Shown here: positions 1-9,011 of the stretch, one piece after another | Position numbering within the stretch: the stretch's first letter is position 1 | Layout: each line of letters begins with the position of its first letter | Assembly: GCA_046757925.1 (NCBI GenBank) | Contig: JBHHZE010000005.1 | Span: 40,681 to 104,680 of the forward strand | Direction of reading: 5' to 3' | From: JAZDCZ01 sp046757925 | Lineage (GTDB): Bacteria > Gemmatimonadota > Gemmatimonadetes > Gemmatimonadales > GWC2-71-9 | DNA: 64,000 nt | Notes under the pieces: generated by a model | Seen by the model: only the letters and a program-made list of their open reading frames with translations | What the model was told of the DNA's origin: nothing | Database searches by the model: none | Made by a program: the position numbers and the translations under genes

Positions 1-860
1 ATGGCGCGGCCCGACCCCCAATAGTCTGCGCCCCTGACCTTGACGTGTGTGGCATCGGTGGGTACTCCGGTTCGCCGCGCCACCTCGATGACCTCTCGGA
101 TATTGTCGAGCATCGTTGGAGGACCGGGCTCGTCGTGGCTCGGTACGTACCACATGGGATCCTTACCCGATGCCCGCTCGTGCACGATGTATACTCCCCC
201 GAACGGTTTCACTTCTCGTACGAGCGCCACGACTTCGCCCGTGTCGCTCCATCGTCCCGGAACGTATTCCAATCCCGCAGACAGACCGTAAGCCCCCGCT
301 TCCATCCCCCGTCGTACAGCTTGCTTCATGCGCTCGATTTCGGCGGGCGTTGCGAGGCGACGAAAATCGTCGCCCATCGCGTCGTGTCGTATGGTGTTGT
401 GGCCCACCATCAGGACCACGTTGGGCCCAAAGCCCAATGCCTCCAGCCTTGCGCGTTGGTCGGCTATCGAGCTGGGACTGCCCCCGTCCTGGTTGACGAC
501 CACCGTCGTTATTCCCTGACTCACCAAGTTGGGAGCCGCACGCCGCTTTGGATCGGGAGACCTGAGGCCTGTGTCGTCGCCATCGGGCCCGTCGGCGTGC
601 GAGTGAACGTCGATAAATCCCGGTACGATGACTTTGCCACGAGCGTCGATCGTGCGGGCCGCATCGGATCCACCGAGGCGTCCTACAGCCACGATCCGCC
701 CATCCCGTATTCCCACATCGGCGTTGAACCACGGATTCCCCGTGCCGTCGATTACGCGGCCTCCGGTGATCAAGATGTCGAATGGTTGTTGTGCGCCAGC
801 AGCACTCGTGGTGGCAGAGGCGAGCGCGAAGTAGATGGCTATCAGTCTGAGTGTCTTCAT
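1..860 (-). CDS. N-acyl-D-amino-acid deacylase family amidohydrolase, C-terminus cut by window edge
   Basis: Reading leftward from the ATG at 860 gives an open frame with no stop before the window edge, about 286 residues. It begins with a signal peptide (MKTLRLIAIYFALASATTSA), then ILITGGRVIDGTGNPW and VIVPGFIDVHSHAD, the HxH metal motif of the amidohydrolase superfamily. Further on, VVVNQDGGSP, GLEYVPGR and ATHVKVRG (the family's SHHK-like site) fit D-aminoacylase/N-acyl-D-amino-acid deacylases, which remove the acyl group from N-acyl-D-amino acids with zinc. The leader predicts export to the periplasm. The family is about 500 residues long, so nearly half lies outside the window. Confidence 0.85.
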   Translation of the reverse strand, partial: MKTLRLIAIYFALASATTSAAGAQQPFDILITGGRVIDGTGNPWFNADVGIRDGRIVAVGRLGGSDAARTIDARGKVIVPGFIDVHSHADGPDGDDTGLRSPDPKRRAAPNLVSQGITTVVVNQDGGSPSSIADQRARLEALGFGPNVVLMVGHNTIRHDAMGDDFRRLATPAEIERMKQAVRRGMEAGAYGLSAGLEYVPGRWSDTGEVVALVREVKPFGGVYIVHERASGKDPMWYVPSHDEPGPPTMLDNIREVIEVARRTGVPTDATHVKVRGADYWGSGRA

Positions 861-863
861 GAT

Positions 864-898
864 GAGTAGGGAGTAGGGAGTAGGGAGTGGTGAGTGGC
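864..898. repeat. Heptanucleotide tandem repeat, five units
   Basis: Three perfect copies of GAGTAGG (864-884) are followed by two GAGTGG-N units (885-898). The array lies immediately upstream of the leftward D-aminoacylase start. Its unit length matches the 7-bp arrays near 58.77 and 59.71 kb. Confidence 0.85.
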
Positions 899-918
899 GT
901 TCACCTTCTGCATGATAG

Positions 919-3900
919 CTAACCGGTCTTGCGCTCGAGTTCCTCGAGGGAAGCCATCGCTTTGTGCAGGGATTCTTCGAGTTGGCTCTTGCGTTGCCTG
1001 TGTGTCGCGGTCGGGGGATACAAGCTGCCCTGGCGAACGCCCTGCCCGTTGAATTCGCTTGCCAATCCACCCGCCCGACGCCTAAGTTGTCGCAGTGTCC
1101 GCTGTAGTGCGCGTGCCGAGTCAAGTGTGGCACTGCTGGAATCAGTACTCTGTGAGAGCTCTCTCACGAGCGTAGCAACGGCTTCAGTAGTCTCCTGCAC
1201 TTGTTGCTGCGTCTGTTGTAGGTCCATCAAGAACTCTTCGCGTTCGTTCCACTGATCGTCCGAGATAGCCATCAAGGGATCACCCACAACCGAAACCCGC
1301 TGAGTGGCTCTCACCCCATCTGCGTCCAGGGTGACCGTATATGTGCCGGGTGATACGAACGGCCCGCGCGCGAGAACCGGTTGGGCCAGTTGGATGGCAG
1401 GTTGCGATTGATTGGTCGGGCTGGGTGGTGGCGGTTCGTGTCTGAGATCCCAGGTGACACGGTGGATTCCACGTTCTCGAGGCACCTGGATGGTGCGGAT
1501 GAGTTCACCCGCCCGGTTGGTCACCTCGATGCTGGCACTCGCCACCTGGTTTGCGAGGTAATATGAGACGATCGCTCCAAACGGAGGGTTCTCCCCGGCG
1601 TAGGCCGCCTGTCCACGGTATGACGTGTCCTTCCAATATTGAAAGATCGTCGTACGCCTGATCGAGAAGAGGTGGACAGGTTTGCTGCGTGACACGCCCA
1701 CCCATTCGGCCAGTGGAGTCAAGTCGTCAAGAATCCACAAACTCCTGCCGTGCGTGGCAACGACCAGGTCCTTCTCGCGTGGCTGTATGACCACGTCATC
1801 ATACAGGGTCGTAGGTAGGTTGGCTCTGAACTTGGCCCAATGAGTTCCGGCGTCGGTCGATACGAACAGTGCATGCTCGGTGCCCAGGAAGAGCAAGTTG
1901 GGACTCCCAGCGTATTCGACGATAACGTTAGCCGAGCCTGTAGGGAGGTCTTTGCCAAGGTTGCTCCAGCTCTGGCCGAAGTCCACCGATCGAAACACGT
2001 AGGGTTGGAAATCACCATCCCGATGTGCGTCGAATGTGACATACACAGTACCCTGGTCGGTGACCGATGCCGCCACTCGGCTGACGTAAGTACCGGTGGG
2101 GACGTCGGGCACATTGCCCGATAGCTCGGTCCAAGTTGCGCCGCCGTCGCGTGACAGCTGTAGGTTGCCGTCGTCCGTTCCCACCCAAAGGATGTCGGGT
2201 GTGAGCGGCGATTCCGAGATGGTCGTGATCTCTCCGAACGAACTGGTACCGTCGTTCTTGGAGATTCTCAAGTCGGATCCGAGTACGCCCATCAAGCGCA
2301 ATGTGTCGCGGCTCATCTCACGGGAGAGATCGGGCGTACGCTCCCATGTCTCTCCGCGGTCGTGCGAGATGAAAAGCCGATTGCCGCCCAGGTAGATCGT
2401 GCGGGGGTCGTGCTGCGACACCAAACTCGGTGTCGTCCAGTCGAAGCGATATGGAGCTTCGCCTGTCGGTGGAGCCGGGCGTATCCCGAGTGCGTCTCCT
2501 GTCACGGCATCGAAGCGAGAGAGATTGCCGTTCTGCGCCAGGACGTAGACATAACGGTGACTGGTCGGGTCGGCTTGTTGGTACATCCCGTCGCCGAAGC
2601 CGATCTGTTGCCAGTCGTCGTTGATTATGCCTGCCCAACGGCGCGTGGCTGAGGGTCCCATCCACGAGTGATTGTCCTGCATGCCGCCGTAGATATGGTA
2701 GGGCGTGCGCATGTCCACGTCGATTGCGTAAAACTGCCCGATCGGAATGTTGTTTATGCGGACGTATGTCTGTCCCATGTCCCAGGATTCGTGCAGTCCC
2801 CCGTCGCCCGCAAGGTAGAAGTGTTCGGGGTTGTTGGGGTCGATCCACAGGGTGTGGTAATCGCTGTGCACGCCTACGTCGTAGGTGGGTCTAGTGGGGA
2901 GCGTCTTGAAAGTGTGTCCGCCGTCCTCCGACTTGTAGAAGTTGGTCGCCAGCAGGTAGACGCGGTTCTCGTCGGTTGGATCGATGAAAATGTGACTGTA
3001 ATACATAGGGCGGGGATTTGTGCTGCTCACCTTCTGCCAGGTTTCACCGCCGTCTGTAGTCCGGTATGTTCCGGACTCCGACGCGTGCTCGATCGTGGCA
3101 TTCAGGACATTGGGGGCCGTTCTGGCAATCGCCAACCCAATTCGGCCCTTGTCTCCATGCGGGAGACCATCGGTCAGTTCGCGCCAGTGCCGTCCGCCGT
3201 CGGTCGTCTTGTAGATGCCGCTCCCGGCTCCACCGCCGTTGAATCCCCAGGTGCGGCGTTGCCGCTGGTAGGTTGCGGCGTACAGCGTGCTGGGGTCGGT
3301 GGGGTCCATTACGAGATCAACGACGCCGGTCAGCGTATCGACGAAGAGGACTCGCTTCCATTTCTTGCCGCCATTCGTGGTCTTATAGACGCCTCGTTCC
3401 TCGCTCGGCGCCCAGAGACTTCCCAACGCTGCAACGTAGGCAACGTCGGCGTCGTTGGGATCTACAACCACTCGGCCTATATGGCGCGTCTCGTCCAGGC
3501 CCATGTGCTTCCACGATTCGCCGCCGTCGGCGGAGCGGTAGACGCCGTTACCCCAAGAGGTGCTCTGGCGGTTGTTCTGGCCGCCCGTGCCCGCCCAGAT
3601 GATGCTGTGATCGGAGGGCGCAATCGCCACGTCGCCGAACGTGCTCACGGCCTGGTGGTCGAAGATCGGTGTCCACGTCGTGCCTTTGTTGGTGGATTTC
3701 CAGATCCCGCCCGAGGCGCTGGCTACGTAGATGGTCGACGGATCGTCGGGCAGGGCTTCGACGTCGTGGATCCGCCCGCCCATGACCGCCGGGCCGATGG
3801 AGCGGAAACGGAGGCCGTCTAGCAGGTCTGTAGTAATGGCAACAGCCTGTGCGCCCGCCCTCGATGTAGTGGCGGACAATGCCATAATCGACAGGAAGCA

Positions 3901-3939
3901 CTGCAGGGCTGTGTGGTAGTTTCTTCGCACAGCGTTCAC
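919..3939 (-). CDS. Secreted VPS10/sortilin-type BNR-repeat propeller protein
   Basis: A 1006-residue protein starting at GTG 3939, with a hydrophobic leader ending near AGAQA and therefore exported. It carries repeated BNR/Asp-box units (for example SADGGESWKHMG, KTTNGGKKWKRV, KTTDGGRHWREL, RSVDFGQSWSNLG), arranged as in VPS10/sortilin-like propellers of environmental bacteria often labelled glycosyl hydrolase. The last 150 or so residues are helical and Gln/Glu-rich. No catalytic residues can be assigned; a binding or scaffold role is as likely as hydrolysis. An internal ATG (residue 19) is an alternative start but would shorten the leader. Confidence 0.85.
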   Translation of the reverse strand: MNAVRRNYHTALQCFLSIMALSATTSRAGAQAVAITTDLLDGLRFRSIGPAVMGGRIHDVEALPDDPSTIYVASASGGIWKSTNKGTTWTPIFDHQAVSTFGDVAIAPSDHSIIWAGTGGQNNRQSTSWGNGVYRSADGGESWKHMGLDETRHIGRVVVDPNDADVAYVAALGSLWAPSEERGVYKTTNGGKKWKRVLFVDTLTGVVDLVMDPTDPSTLYAATYQRQRRTWGFNGGGAGSGIYKTTDGGRHWRELTDGLPHGDKGRIGLAIARTAPNVLNATIEHASESGTYRTTDGGETWQKVSSTNPRPMYYSHIFIDPTDENRVYLLATNFYKSEDGGHTFKTLPTRPTYDVGVHSDYHTLWIDPNNPEHFYLAGDGGLHESWDMGQTYVRINNIPIGQFYAIDVDMRTPYHIYGGMQDNHSWMGPSATRRWAGIINDDWQQIGFGDGMYQQADPTSHRYVYVLAQNGNLSRFDAVTGDALGIRPAPPTGEAPYRFDWTTPSLVSQHDPRTIYLGGNRLFISHDRGETWERTPDLSREMSRDTLRLMGVLGSDLRISKNDGTSSFGEITTISESPLTPDILWVGTDDGNLQLSRDGGATWTELSGNVPDVPTGTYVSRVAASVTDQGTVYVTFDAHRDGDFQPYVFRSVDFGQSWSNLGKDLPTGSANVIVEYAGSPNLLFLGTEHALFVSTDAGTHWAKFRANLPTTLYDDVVIQPREKDLVVATHGRSLWILDDLTPLAEWVGVSRSKPVHLFSIRRTTIFQYWKDTSYRGQAAYAGENPPFGAIVSYYLANQVASASIEVTNRAGELIRTIQVPRERGIHRVTWDLRHEPPPPSPTNQSQPAIQLAQPVLARGPFVSPGTYTVTLDADGVRATQRVSVVGDPLMAISDDQWNEREEFLMDLQQTQQQVQETTEAVATLVRELSQSTDSSSATLDSARALQRTLRQLRRRAGGLASEFNGQGVRQGSLYPPTATHRQRKSQLEESLHKAMASLEELERKTG

Positions 3940-3985
3940 CTGGGTCTGTGTGGATGGGCGAATGTATCGTGCTGGCGGGGATGCT

Positions 3986-5779
3986 TCAAGTTGGGGGTCT
4001 GGGGATCGGACCTGTCTTCAGGTGACTTTGAGCCCATCTAATTGCGCCGGCAAGGGGCAGCGCGATCACAAACATCACCATGCGGTACACAACTCTCACG
4101 AGAACCCGCCAAGCTCTGCCGAACTTCGGATGCAGGTGTTCGGCCCACGATATGATTCTGCGTGGCGAACGAGCGAGTGAAACCAGCCGTGTGTCTGCCC
4201 AAAGTTGGCGCCTCTCTTCCGGTCCGTGCAACAGAGCGAATACCGAAGGTTTGAGATCTTCAAAGAATCTGTGTGGCACCTTGAGCCGTCGTAATGCTGC
4301 GTGCACCATGTAGTTATCGAGGGCGACTGCTTGGAATGGGTCGCCTGGCAGCTCGTGCTTTAGAACGGAGTTCGCCACATGGAGGAGCGCTTCGAGCAGT
4401 TCGGCCTTCTCGTGGTGCCCAATGCGGTCGCGGACCACTGCTAGATCATCCTCGGTACACTGCTCAATTGCACCTGCAGTGACAACTAGGTCTCGAAGCC
4501 GACCTCGACGCATCGGGTGATCGAGTGTCGAGTGAGTGAGAATGTGCCAGAGGTGGTCGCTTGGTGCCAGCTGCCAAAGGTAATCGGCGCCCAGCAGAGG
4601 CACTGCACGATTCCAAATCTCTTCTGACGTAGCTGATCCCTGCCTGTCTAGCGTGACATGGATTTCCACTTGGCTACTACCTGGACCGAAGCGTTCTGTC
4701 ATGTGGCGTGCGGAGCTGAAGCCAGATCTGTAGCCTCTGTCATCTAACACAGTTGCCAGTTCATGCGCGTCTCTATTGGGTAGCAGGATGTCTATGTCGA
4801 CTAGATCCACTGGACTCTGACGTGTGAATGCGGAAATGCCCCCTTTGAGAACAATTGGTCTCAAGTCTCGCTCGCGAGCAATGGCAGCAATCTTGTTGAG
4901 TTCGTTCCGTGCCAACACGGTCCTGCCGAACTCGTAAGCGGCAGACTCCTTTAACAATTGCTGCACGTCGGAAGAAAGGCGGGATATGTGGTTCGGTCCC
5001 ATGCGAGATGACAGCGGTAACGCACAGTGCTCGATAGTGTTGAATAGCCTCCAGGCGTAGCTGCTGTAGAGGTTTGCTGCGTCCCAAGTGTCGTCGCTCA
5101 CACCACCAACATCAGTCAGTATCTGTAATGCCAACTTACGGAATCCAAGTGCCTCTTCAGACCGGCTTGTCCACGTATTCCGTGGCTCTGAGGCGTATGC
5201 GGACGGTGCAGGATGGTGTGATATCGGAACCCCGCCAACGGTACGCGTTAATCGACGCTTTAGGCGCCGCGCGTGCCTTGCGAGCGCGGTGATCGCAGTT
5301 CCCAGCCGAACATCGATACTTAGCCCTAGCCCGACTACGTTTGCGAGCCCTGCCGCAACCGCTCCCCGAAGGCCGGGCAGTCGTGGCGGAGCGGGAACAT
5401 CGCACCAACCACTCCACTGCTTGTACGCGGTTACTGCGCCCAAGACATCGGCCTTCTGCACGGGTGCATCGCAGATACAGGTTGCGTCCCCACGGGTGAT
5501 GAGGAAACTCCGTCCCCGGCGTCCGTACCCACGTGCAACAATCCGATGTGCGACGAGTCCGTTGGAAGCGATAAACGCGATAACCTGACCGACTGACATT
5601 GCTTCTGGCTGATGGTAGGTTATTCGAATGGTGGAGCCATCGGGGATCGTTGCTCCCATGCTCACGCCGGATATCGTGGACTCAATTTCTCTGTCTGAGC
5701 GCCGTAGCAGTTTGGTTACCGCTCGCATCTCGGCGGGATCAGTCTTGCCAAGTCGTTGCTTGACTGGTGCTCGCTTCAT
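3986..5779 (-). CDS. S26 signal-peptidase-like domain fused to NTP_transf_5-type nucleotidyltransferase
   Basis: About 597 residues. The start chosen is ATG 5779, which overlaps the upstream stop as ATGA; the frame stays open further upstream, but that would overlap the membrane gene. Residues about 30-140 look like an S24/S26 peptidase: VSMGATIPDGSTI (catalytic Ser site), GQVIAFI, VAHRIVARG with a His where bacterial enzymes have Lys, then ITRGDAT. A Ser/His pair is typical of ER-type signal peptidases. The C-terminal half has VLKGGISAF and VDLVDIDILLPNRD, the DxD site of the nucleotidyltransferase family PF14907. Last gene of the leftward RiPP-like operon. Inferred role: leader removal or export maturation plus nucleotidyl transfer; substrates unknown. 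Confidence 0.72.
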   Translation of the reverse strand: MKRAPVKQRLGKTDPAEMRAVTKLLRRSDREIESTISGVSMGATIPDGSTIRITYHQPEAMSVGQVIAFIASNGLVAHRIVARGYGRRGRSFLITRGDATCICDAPVQKADVLGAVTAYKQWSGWCDVPAPPRLPGLRGAVAAGLANVVGLGLSIDVRLGTAITALARHARRLKRRLTRTVGGVPISHHPAPSAYASEPRNTWTSRSEEALGFRKLALQILTDVGGVSDDTWDAANLYSSYAWRLFNTIEHCALPLSSRMGPNHISRLSSDVQQLLKESAAYEFGRTVLARNELNKIAAIARERDLRPIVLKGGISAFTRQSPVDLVDIDILLPNRDAHELATVLDDRGYRSGFSSARHMTERFGPGSSQVEIHVTLDRQGSATSEEIWNRAVPLLGADYLWQLAPSDHLWHILTHSTLDHPMRRGRLRDLVVTAGAIEQCTEDDLAVVRDRIGHHEKAELLEALLHVANSVLKHELPGDPFQAVALDNYMVHAALRRLKVPHRFFEDLKPSVFALLHGPEERRQLWADTRLVSLARSPRRIISWAEHLHPKFGRAWRVLVRVVYRMVMFVIALPLAGAIRWAQSHLKTGPIPRPPT

Positions 5780-6855
5780 GCAGCCCGGATGTGCGAAGGA
5801 GGAGAGAGGTACGGACCGATTGACTGCCTCACGTAGGGTTGCTTGAAGGCCCACACCAGTCCGTCCAGATAGAAGTGTATGAGTGTCATGGCGTTCCAGA
5901 TGACCACGTAGACCATCGGGGCGCCAAGCGCAGTAGTCAACTTGTCGGCGAGGTAGAACGTGATGCCAGCAGCGAACAGCGTTCCAAAAAGGTGAGTTGG
6001 CCGCCCGCTGATCCAGCCAAGGGTCCGTTGCCGCCTTGATCCCTGAGAATGAGCGTATTTTCGCAGATTCAGCAGCCACACGATCGCGAGATATTGAATA
6101 AAGTGCCCCATTAGCATGCCGAAGGTGGCCAACTGCGAATCCTTGACCCAAAGGTATGGATGGAACAGCAGCAGGCTCGAAATCAGAAACGACCCTTCGG
6201 CAAGCGAGATCGGACCATCGCGCCTTGCGAGTCGGTACAGAAAGATTCCCAGAGATCCGGCGGCTACGGGAAGGGCAACGGCTCGCAGAGCCCAGGGGGC
6301 GAACGGATGGATCTGCACTAACAGCTCGTACAGCGGTGTGAAACGATCGATGTACCAGAACGCCATCGCTGCGTTCACGGAGAGAATTGCGAGGTGTGCC
6401 ACAGGCCGCTCACCCGCAGGTCCGCCATTCAATCGACGATATATAGATAGGATCCCAGCACTCTGCATCGAGACGTGGTAGATGTTCCATACAAAGAGCG
6501 TGCTCTGTACGGGCCGGTGATAGCCGATCACGCGCAGGAGCAGCACAACTCCAAAGATGATGACGGGGCCCGCGAAGAACGCCAGTTTACGGGTTCGGTA
6601 GTATTCGAGGTTGTCGTCTCCCAAGTAGAAGCTGAAGGATGACAGGTAGTGTGGAATTGCGACGAGAAATGTTGCCGCTATTCCGAGACGATAGCCCCCG
6701 GGGACATAGTAGTTGGCCAGAATAACTACGAGGCCTGCCAAGGGCGCGAGAGTAAAGAGTGCCAGGTCATAACTGGGCTTCTCAATCCACCCAGCGGAAA
6801 CCGGCGAAGTCCCGATCGAGCTACCACGGAATCCAGATACCGCAGTGGCGGACAT
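5776..6855 (-). CDS. Polytopic membrane protein with conserved-looking intramembrane histidines
   Basis: A 359-residue protein with roughly eight to nine hydrophobic segments. His residues sit in or beside helices: IPHYLSSFSFYLGDD, WNIYHVSMQSAG, LLFHPYLW, LMGHFIQYL and IHFYLDGLVW. The first and last resemble metal- or haem-binding positions of membrane oxygenases and desaturases, but I do not recognise the family. It starts 10 bp after the upstream DUF455 gene and overlaps the downstream peptidase-nucleotidyltransferase by ATGA, so it belongs to the same transcript. It could modify or export the peptide product. Function not assigned. Confidence 0.75.
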   Translation of the reverse strand: MSATAVSGFRGSSIGTSPVSAGWIEKPSYDLALFTLAPLAGLVVILANYYVPGGYRLGIAATFLVAIPHYLSSFSFYLGDDNLEYYRTRKLAFFAGPVIIFGVVLLLRVIGYHRPVQSTLFVWNIYHVSMQSAGILSIYRRLNGGPAGERPVAHLAILSVNAAMAFWYIDRFTPLYELLVQIHPFAPWALRAVALPVAAGSLGIFLYRLARRDGPISLAEGSFLISSLLLFHPYLWVKDSQLATFGMLMGHFIQYLAIVWLLNLRKYAHSQGSRRQRTLGWISGRPTHLFGTLFAAGITFYLADKLTTALGAPMVYVVIWNAMTLIHFYLDGLVWAFKQPYVRQSIGPYLSPPSHIRAA

Positions 6856-6865
6856 ATGAACAGTC

Positions 6866-7639
6866 CTACGTGCAGGTCAGTTGTTGCCGTACAGCCGCAC
6901 GCCGGGCCTCCGCCTGTTCGTGCGCCACTTCGATCTCGCCAGCGTCGAACCCGGCCATCCTTCGCTCGTCGTGGGCTATGCCATACTCGCTCACGAGGGT
7001 ACCACCGTCGTCAAAGGTCTCTTTGAACGCCTGCATGCTGTCGGTGAGAGCGCGTGCCATCTCGAGGGCGCTCCGCGGATCCTTGCGGATCTGGCGGCGA
7101 ATATATTCGTTGGCGAATCCCACGTGGCGGATCTCGTCAGCTTGCTGTGCGTCGTAAACTGCCCAAAGTTCGGCGTCTCCCGACTGTTCGGCCTGCGTGA
7201 GACCGTAGGTGACAGCATCCAGGCCGTCGGCCTCAAACGTTCGGTTCTCCACGGCGAGCCGGCCAATGAGAGAGTCGATCTTGCGAATAGTCTTGTATTG
7301 AAAATTAAGTACAGGGTACTGCCCGACTCGGCCGCCGCGTTTCTCGAGCAGTCGTTTGTAGATGAGGGTGTGGCGTGCCTCATCCGCACATTGCCGAGCC
7401 AGCGACTTTCGAATGGACCAATCTGCCTCCGGAAAATCAACCAGGCTACTTGCGGCATTCTCCATCACGTTCGCTTCCTCGTTCATCTGGCGATGCAGGA
7501 ATTCCACGAGACGCTCCGGGTGGTCCGGTGGGAAATTTGTACACTCTCTCCAGCGATCCACGACCTTCACGTGCGATTCGCGGGCCGGGCTTTCACCCTG
7601 CGAATTCTCCGATTGGGGAGGAAGCTCGGACGCACTCAT
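6866..7639 (-). CDS. DUF455 ferritin-like diiron protein (copy 1)
   Basis: A 257-residue helical protein of the DUF455 ferritin-like family. Iron-ligand pattern: NEEANVME (Glu54/55/60), ADEARH (Glu87-x2-His90), Glu136 in NRTFEADG, and ADEIRH (Glu169-x2-His172). The two ExxH motifs plus two Glu are the usual carboxylate-bridged diiron set, so an oxygen-dependent oxidase or hydroxylase activity is plausible. Its start overlaps the stop of the next paralogue by ATGA, implying coupled translation and perhaps a heteromer. No signal peptide, so cytosolic. Family members have few known substrates; a peptide substrate is inferred only from the gene neighbourhood. Confidence 0.85.
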   Translation of the reverse strand: MSASELPPQSENSQGESPARESHVKVVDRWRECTNFPPDHPERLVEFLHRQMNEEANVMENAASSLVDFPEADWSIRKSLARQCADEARHTLIYKRLLEKRGGRVGQYPVLNFQYKTIRKIDSLIGRLAVENRTFEADGLDAVTYGLTQAEQSGDAELWAVYDAQQADEIRHVGFANEYIRRQIRKDPRSALEMARALTDSMQAFKETFDDGGTLVSEYGIAHDERRMAGFDAGEIEVAHEQAEARRAAVRQQLTCT

Positions 7640-8448
7640 GATGCTGTGATCTTGACATGAGTGGGGAGGATCGATCGAAACCCCGCCAGCTTTAGCACCT
7701 CCAACACTTCATCCTCGGTGAACTCGGCCTCGCGTCTGCCCTCGACATTGACGGCGGGCGGTAGGCGATCTTCCTTGGTGACCTCCCGCCCGATCGTGTC
7801 GATCTCGCCTACTCGTGGCTCGGTCTTGGCATTTGCCATGGCGAGGAACCGAATGGCCATCGCGACCTTCAAGAGCACACGCGGGTCCTCTTCGGACAGC
7901 TTGCGAATCCACTGGTTAGCGAAGCGCACGTGAGTGATCTCATCAGCGAGAATCCCGTCCAACAGATCGGCGGTTTTCGTGTCGCCCACCTCGCGCCACG
8001 TCGTGCGGAGGACGCCGAGGAGATCGATGAGGCCGGCCTCGAACGTGCGGTTCTGCACGGCGAGGCGCCCGGGCAGGTTGTCGAGCATCATGGTGACACC
8101 CCACTCGTAGTTGGCGACCGGGAATTCGCCCTTCTGTCCGCCCAGTTCCTTGAGCCGGCGATAGAGGACTGTCGCGTGGCGCGCCTCATCGGACGCCTGT
8201 CGGGCAAGACGCATGCGTAGCTTCCAAGGCGCATCGGGATAATCAGCTAGGCACTGTGCCGCAATCTCCAGTGCTCCCAGCTCGTTGTTCATATGCCGAT
8301 GGAGACGTTCCCGCCGCGACACGTCCGACATGTCGGTCCAGGTCTTCATCTCCATCTCGGTGTCCACAACCTCGAAGCAGTCCTCACGCACCGGGTCTGT
8401 TCGGAGTGTAACTCCCCGTACTTCTTTGGTGTCACATGCCGCTGTCAC
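7636..8448 (-). CDS. DUF455 ferritin-like diiron protein (copy 2)
   Basis: A 270-residue paralogue of the neighbouring gene. It has MNNELGALEIAAQ (Glu56, Glu61), SDEARHATV (Glu88-x2-His91), Glu137 in NRTFEAGL, and ADEITHVRF (Glu170-x2-His173), again a full diiron ligand set in a ferritin-like four-helix bundle. The GEFPV segment after helix 2 matches DUF455. ATGA overlaps on both sides (7636-7639 and 8445-8448) place it in a translationally coupled string. Probably an O2-activating enzyme; two paralogues side by side suggest two oxidation steps or a hetero-oligomer. Confidence 0.85.
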   Translation of the reverse strand: MTAACDTKEVRGVTLRTDPVREDCFEVVDTEMEMKTWTDMSDVSRRERLHRHMNNELGALEIAAQCLADYPDAPWKLRMRLARQASDEARHATVLYRRLKELGGQKGEFPVANYEWGVTMMLDNLPGRLAVQNRTFEAGLIDLLGVLRTTWREVGDTKTADLLDGILADEITHVRFANQWIRKLSEEDPRVLLKVAMAIRFLAMANAKTEPRVGEIDTIGREVTKEDRLPPAVNVEGRREAEFTEDEVLEVLKLAGFRSILPTHVKITAS

Positions 8449-9011
8449 TCTGACTCCACGGCGGCTGCATCGGTTGAGGGGCGGTAGTCGACGAGCTTGG
8501 CTATGCTATTGACCCCGGTGACCAAGGCCGCGGTTTCTTCACCGTGTTCGGGCGCGAGATCGGGTCGTTCAGTCAGCAGTTGGTCCCGGTCGCGGAGCAT
8601 TCTAGAGAAATCGGAAAGTGCGCGCTCTAGAATGCGGATCGTTGGCTCGTCGAGCAGTGGGTCGGCGTCTATTAGATAAGCACGGTATCTCTGTTCCAAG
8701 TCCGGTAAGACGGCATCGTAGAACACCGCGATGCGATCGGGAGTCCTGGTGATGGCATCGAGATTCTCCAGCACTCTCTTGTAGCCCTGTACGGGCGGCC
8801 TGCTGTGTTGCAGTGCCAATCTCAATTCATGCGTTCTGTACCCGAATTGATCTGCATGCTGTGCGAAGTCCCAGATGTGCCGGCCGAACAGCGCCTTCGC
8901 TTCGAGTTCAGGGGTCGTCGGAACCCAGCGGGCCAGACACTCCATTAGGCTTACGGCGACGTAGCGGTATGTCGCAACGACGTCGCCCTGCTCGCGAACG
9001 GTGAGTGGCAT
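8445..9011 (-). CDS. All-helical protein, possibly divergent ferritin-like
   Basis: A 188-residue, predicted all-helical cytosolic protein. Glu24 in LMECLARWVP, Glu35/37, and the segment FGRHIWDFAQHADQFG (His45, Asp48, His52, Asp54) could supply metal ligands in a ferritin-like bundle. There is no second ExxH pair, so it may be a degenerate partner or scaffold for the two DUF455 proteins downstream. Start and the kinase stop overlap as TGATG at 9011-9013; its stop overlaps the next ATG. Assignment to a family is uncertain; coding status is well supported by the coupling and codon use. Confidence 0.7.
   Translation of the reverse strand: MPLTVREQGDVVATYRYVAVSLMECLARWVPTTPELEAKALFGRHIWDFAQHADQFGYRTHELRLALQHSRPPVQGYKRVLENLDAITRTPDRIAVFYDAVLPDLEQRYRAYLIDADPLLDEPTIRILERALSDFSRMLRDRDQLLTERPDLAPEHGEETAALVTGVNSIAKLVDYRPSTDAAAVESE

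Noticed and set aside
45..869. Rightward 274-residue open frame
   Set aside because: Antisense shadow of the D-aminoacylase gene; low-complexity translation with no domain.
2668..3822. Rightward 384-residue open frame
   Set aside because: Antisense shadow within the VPS10/BNR gene.
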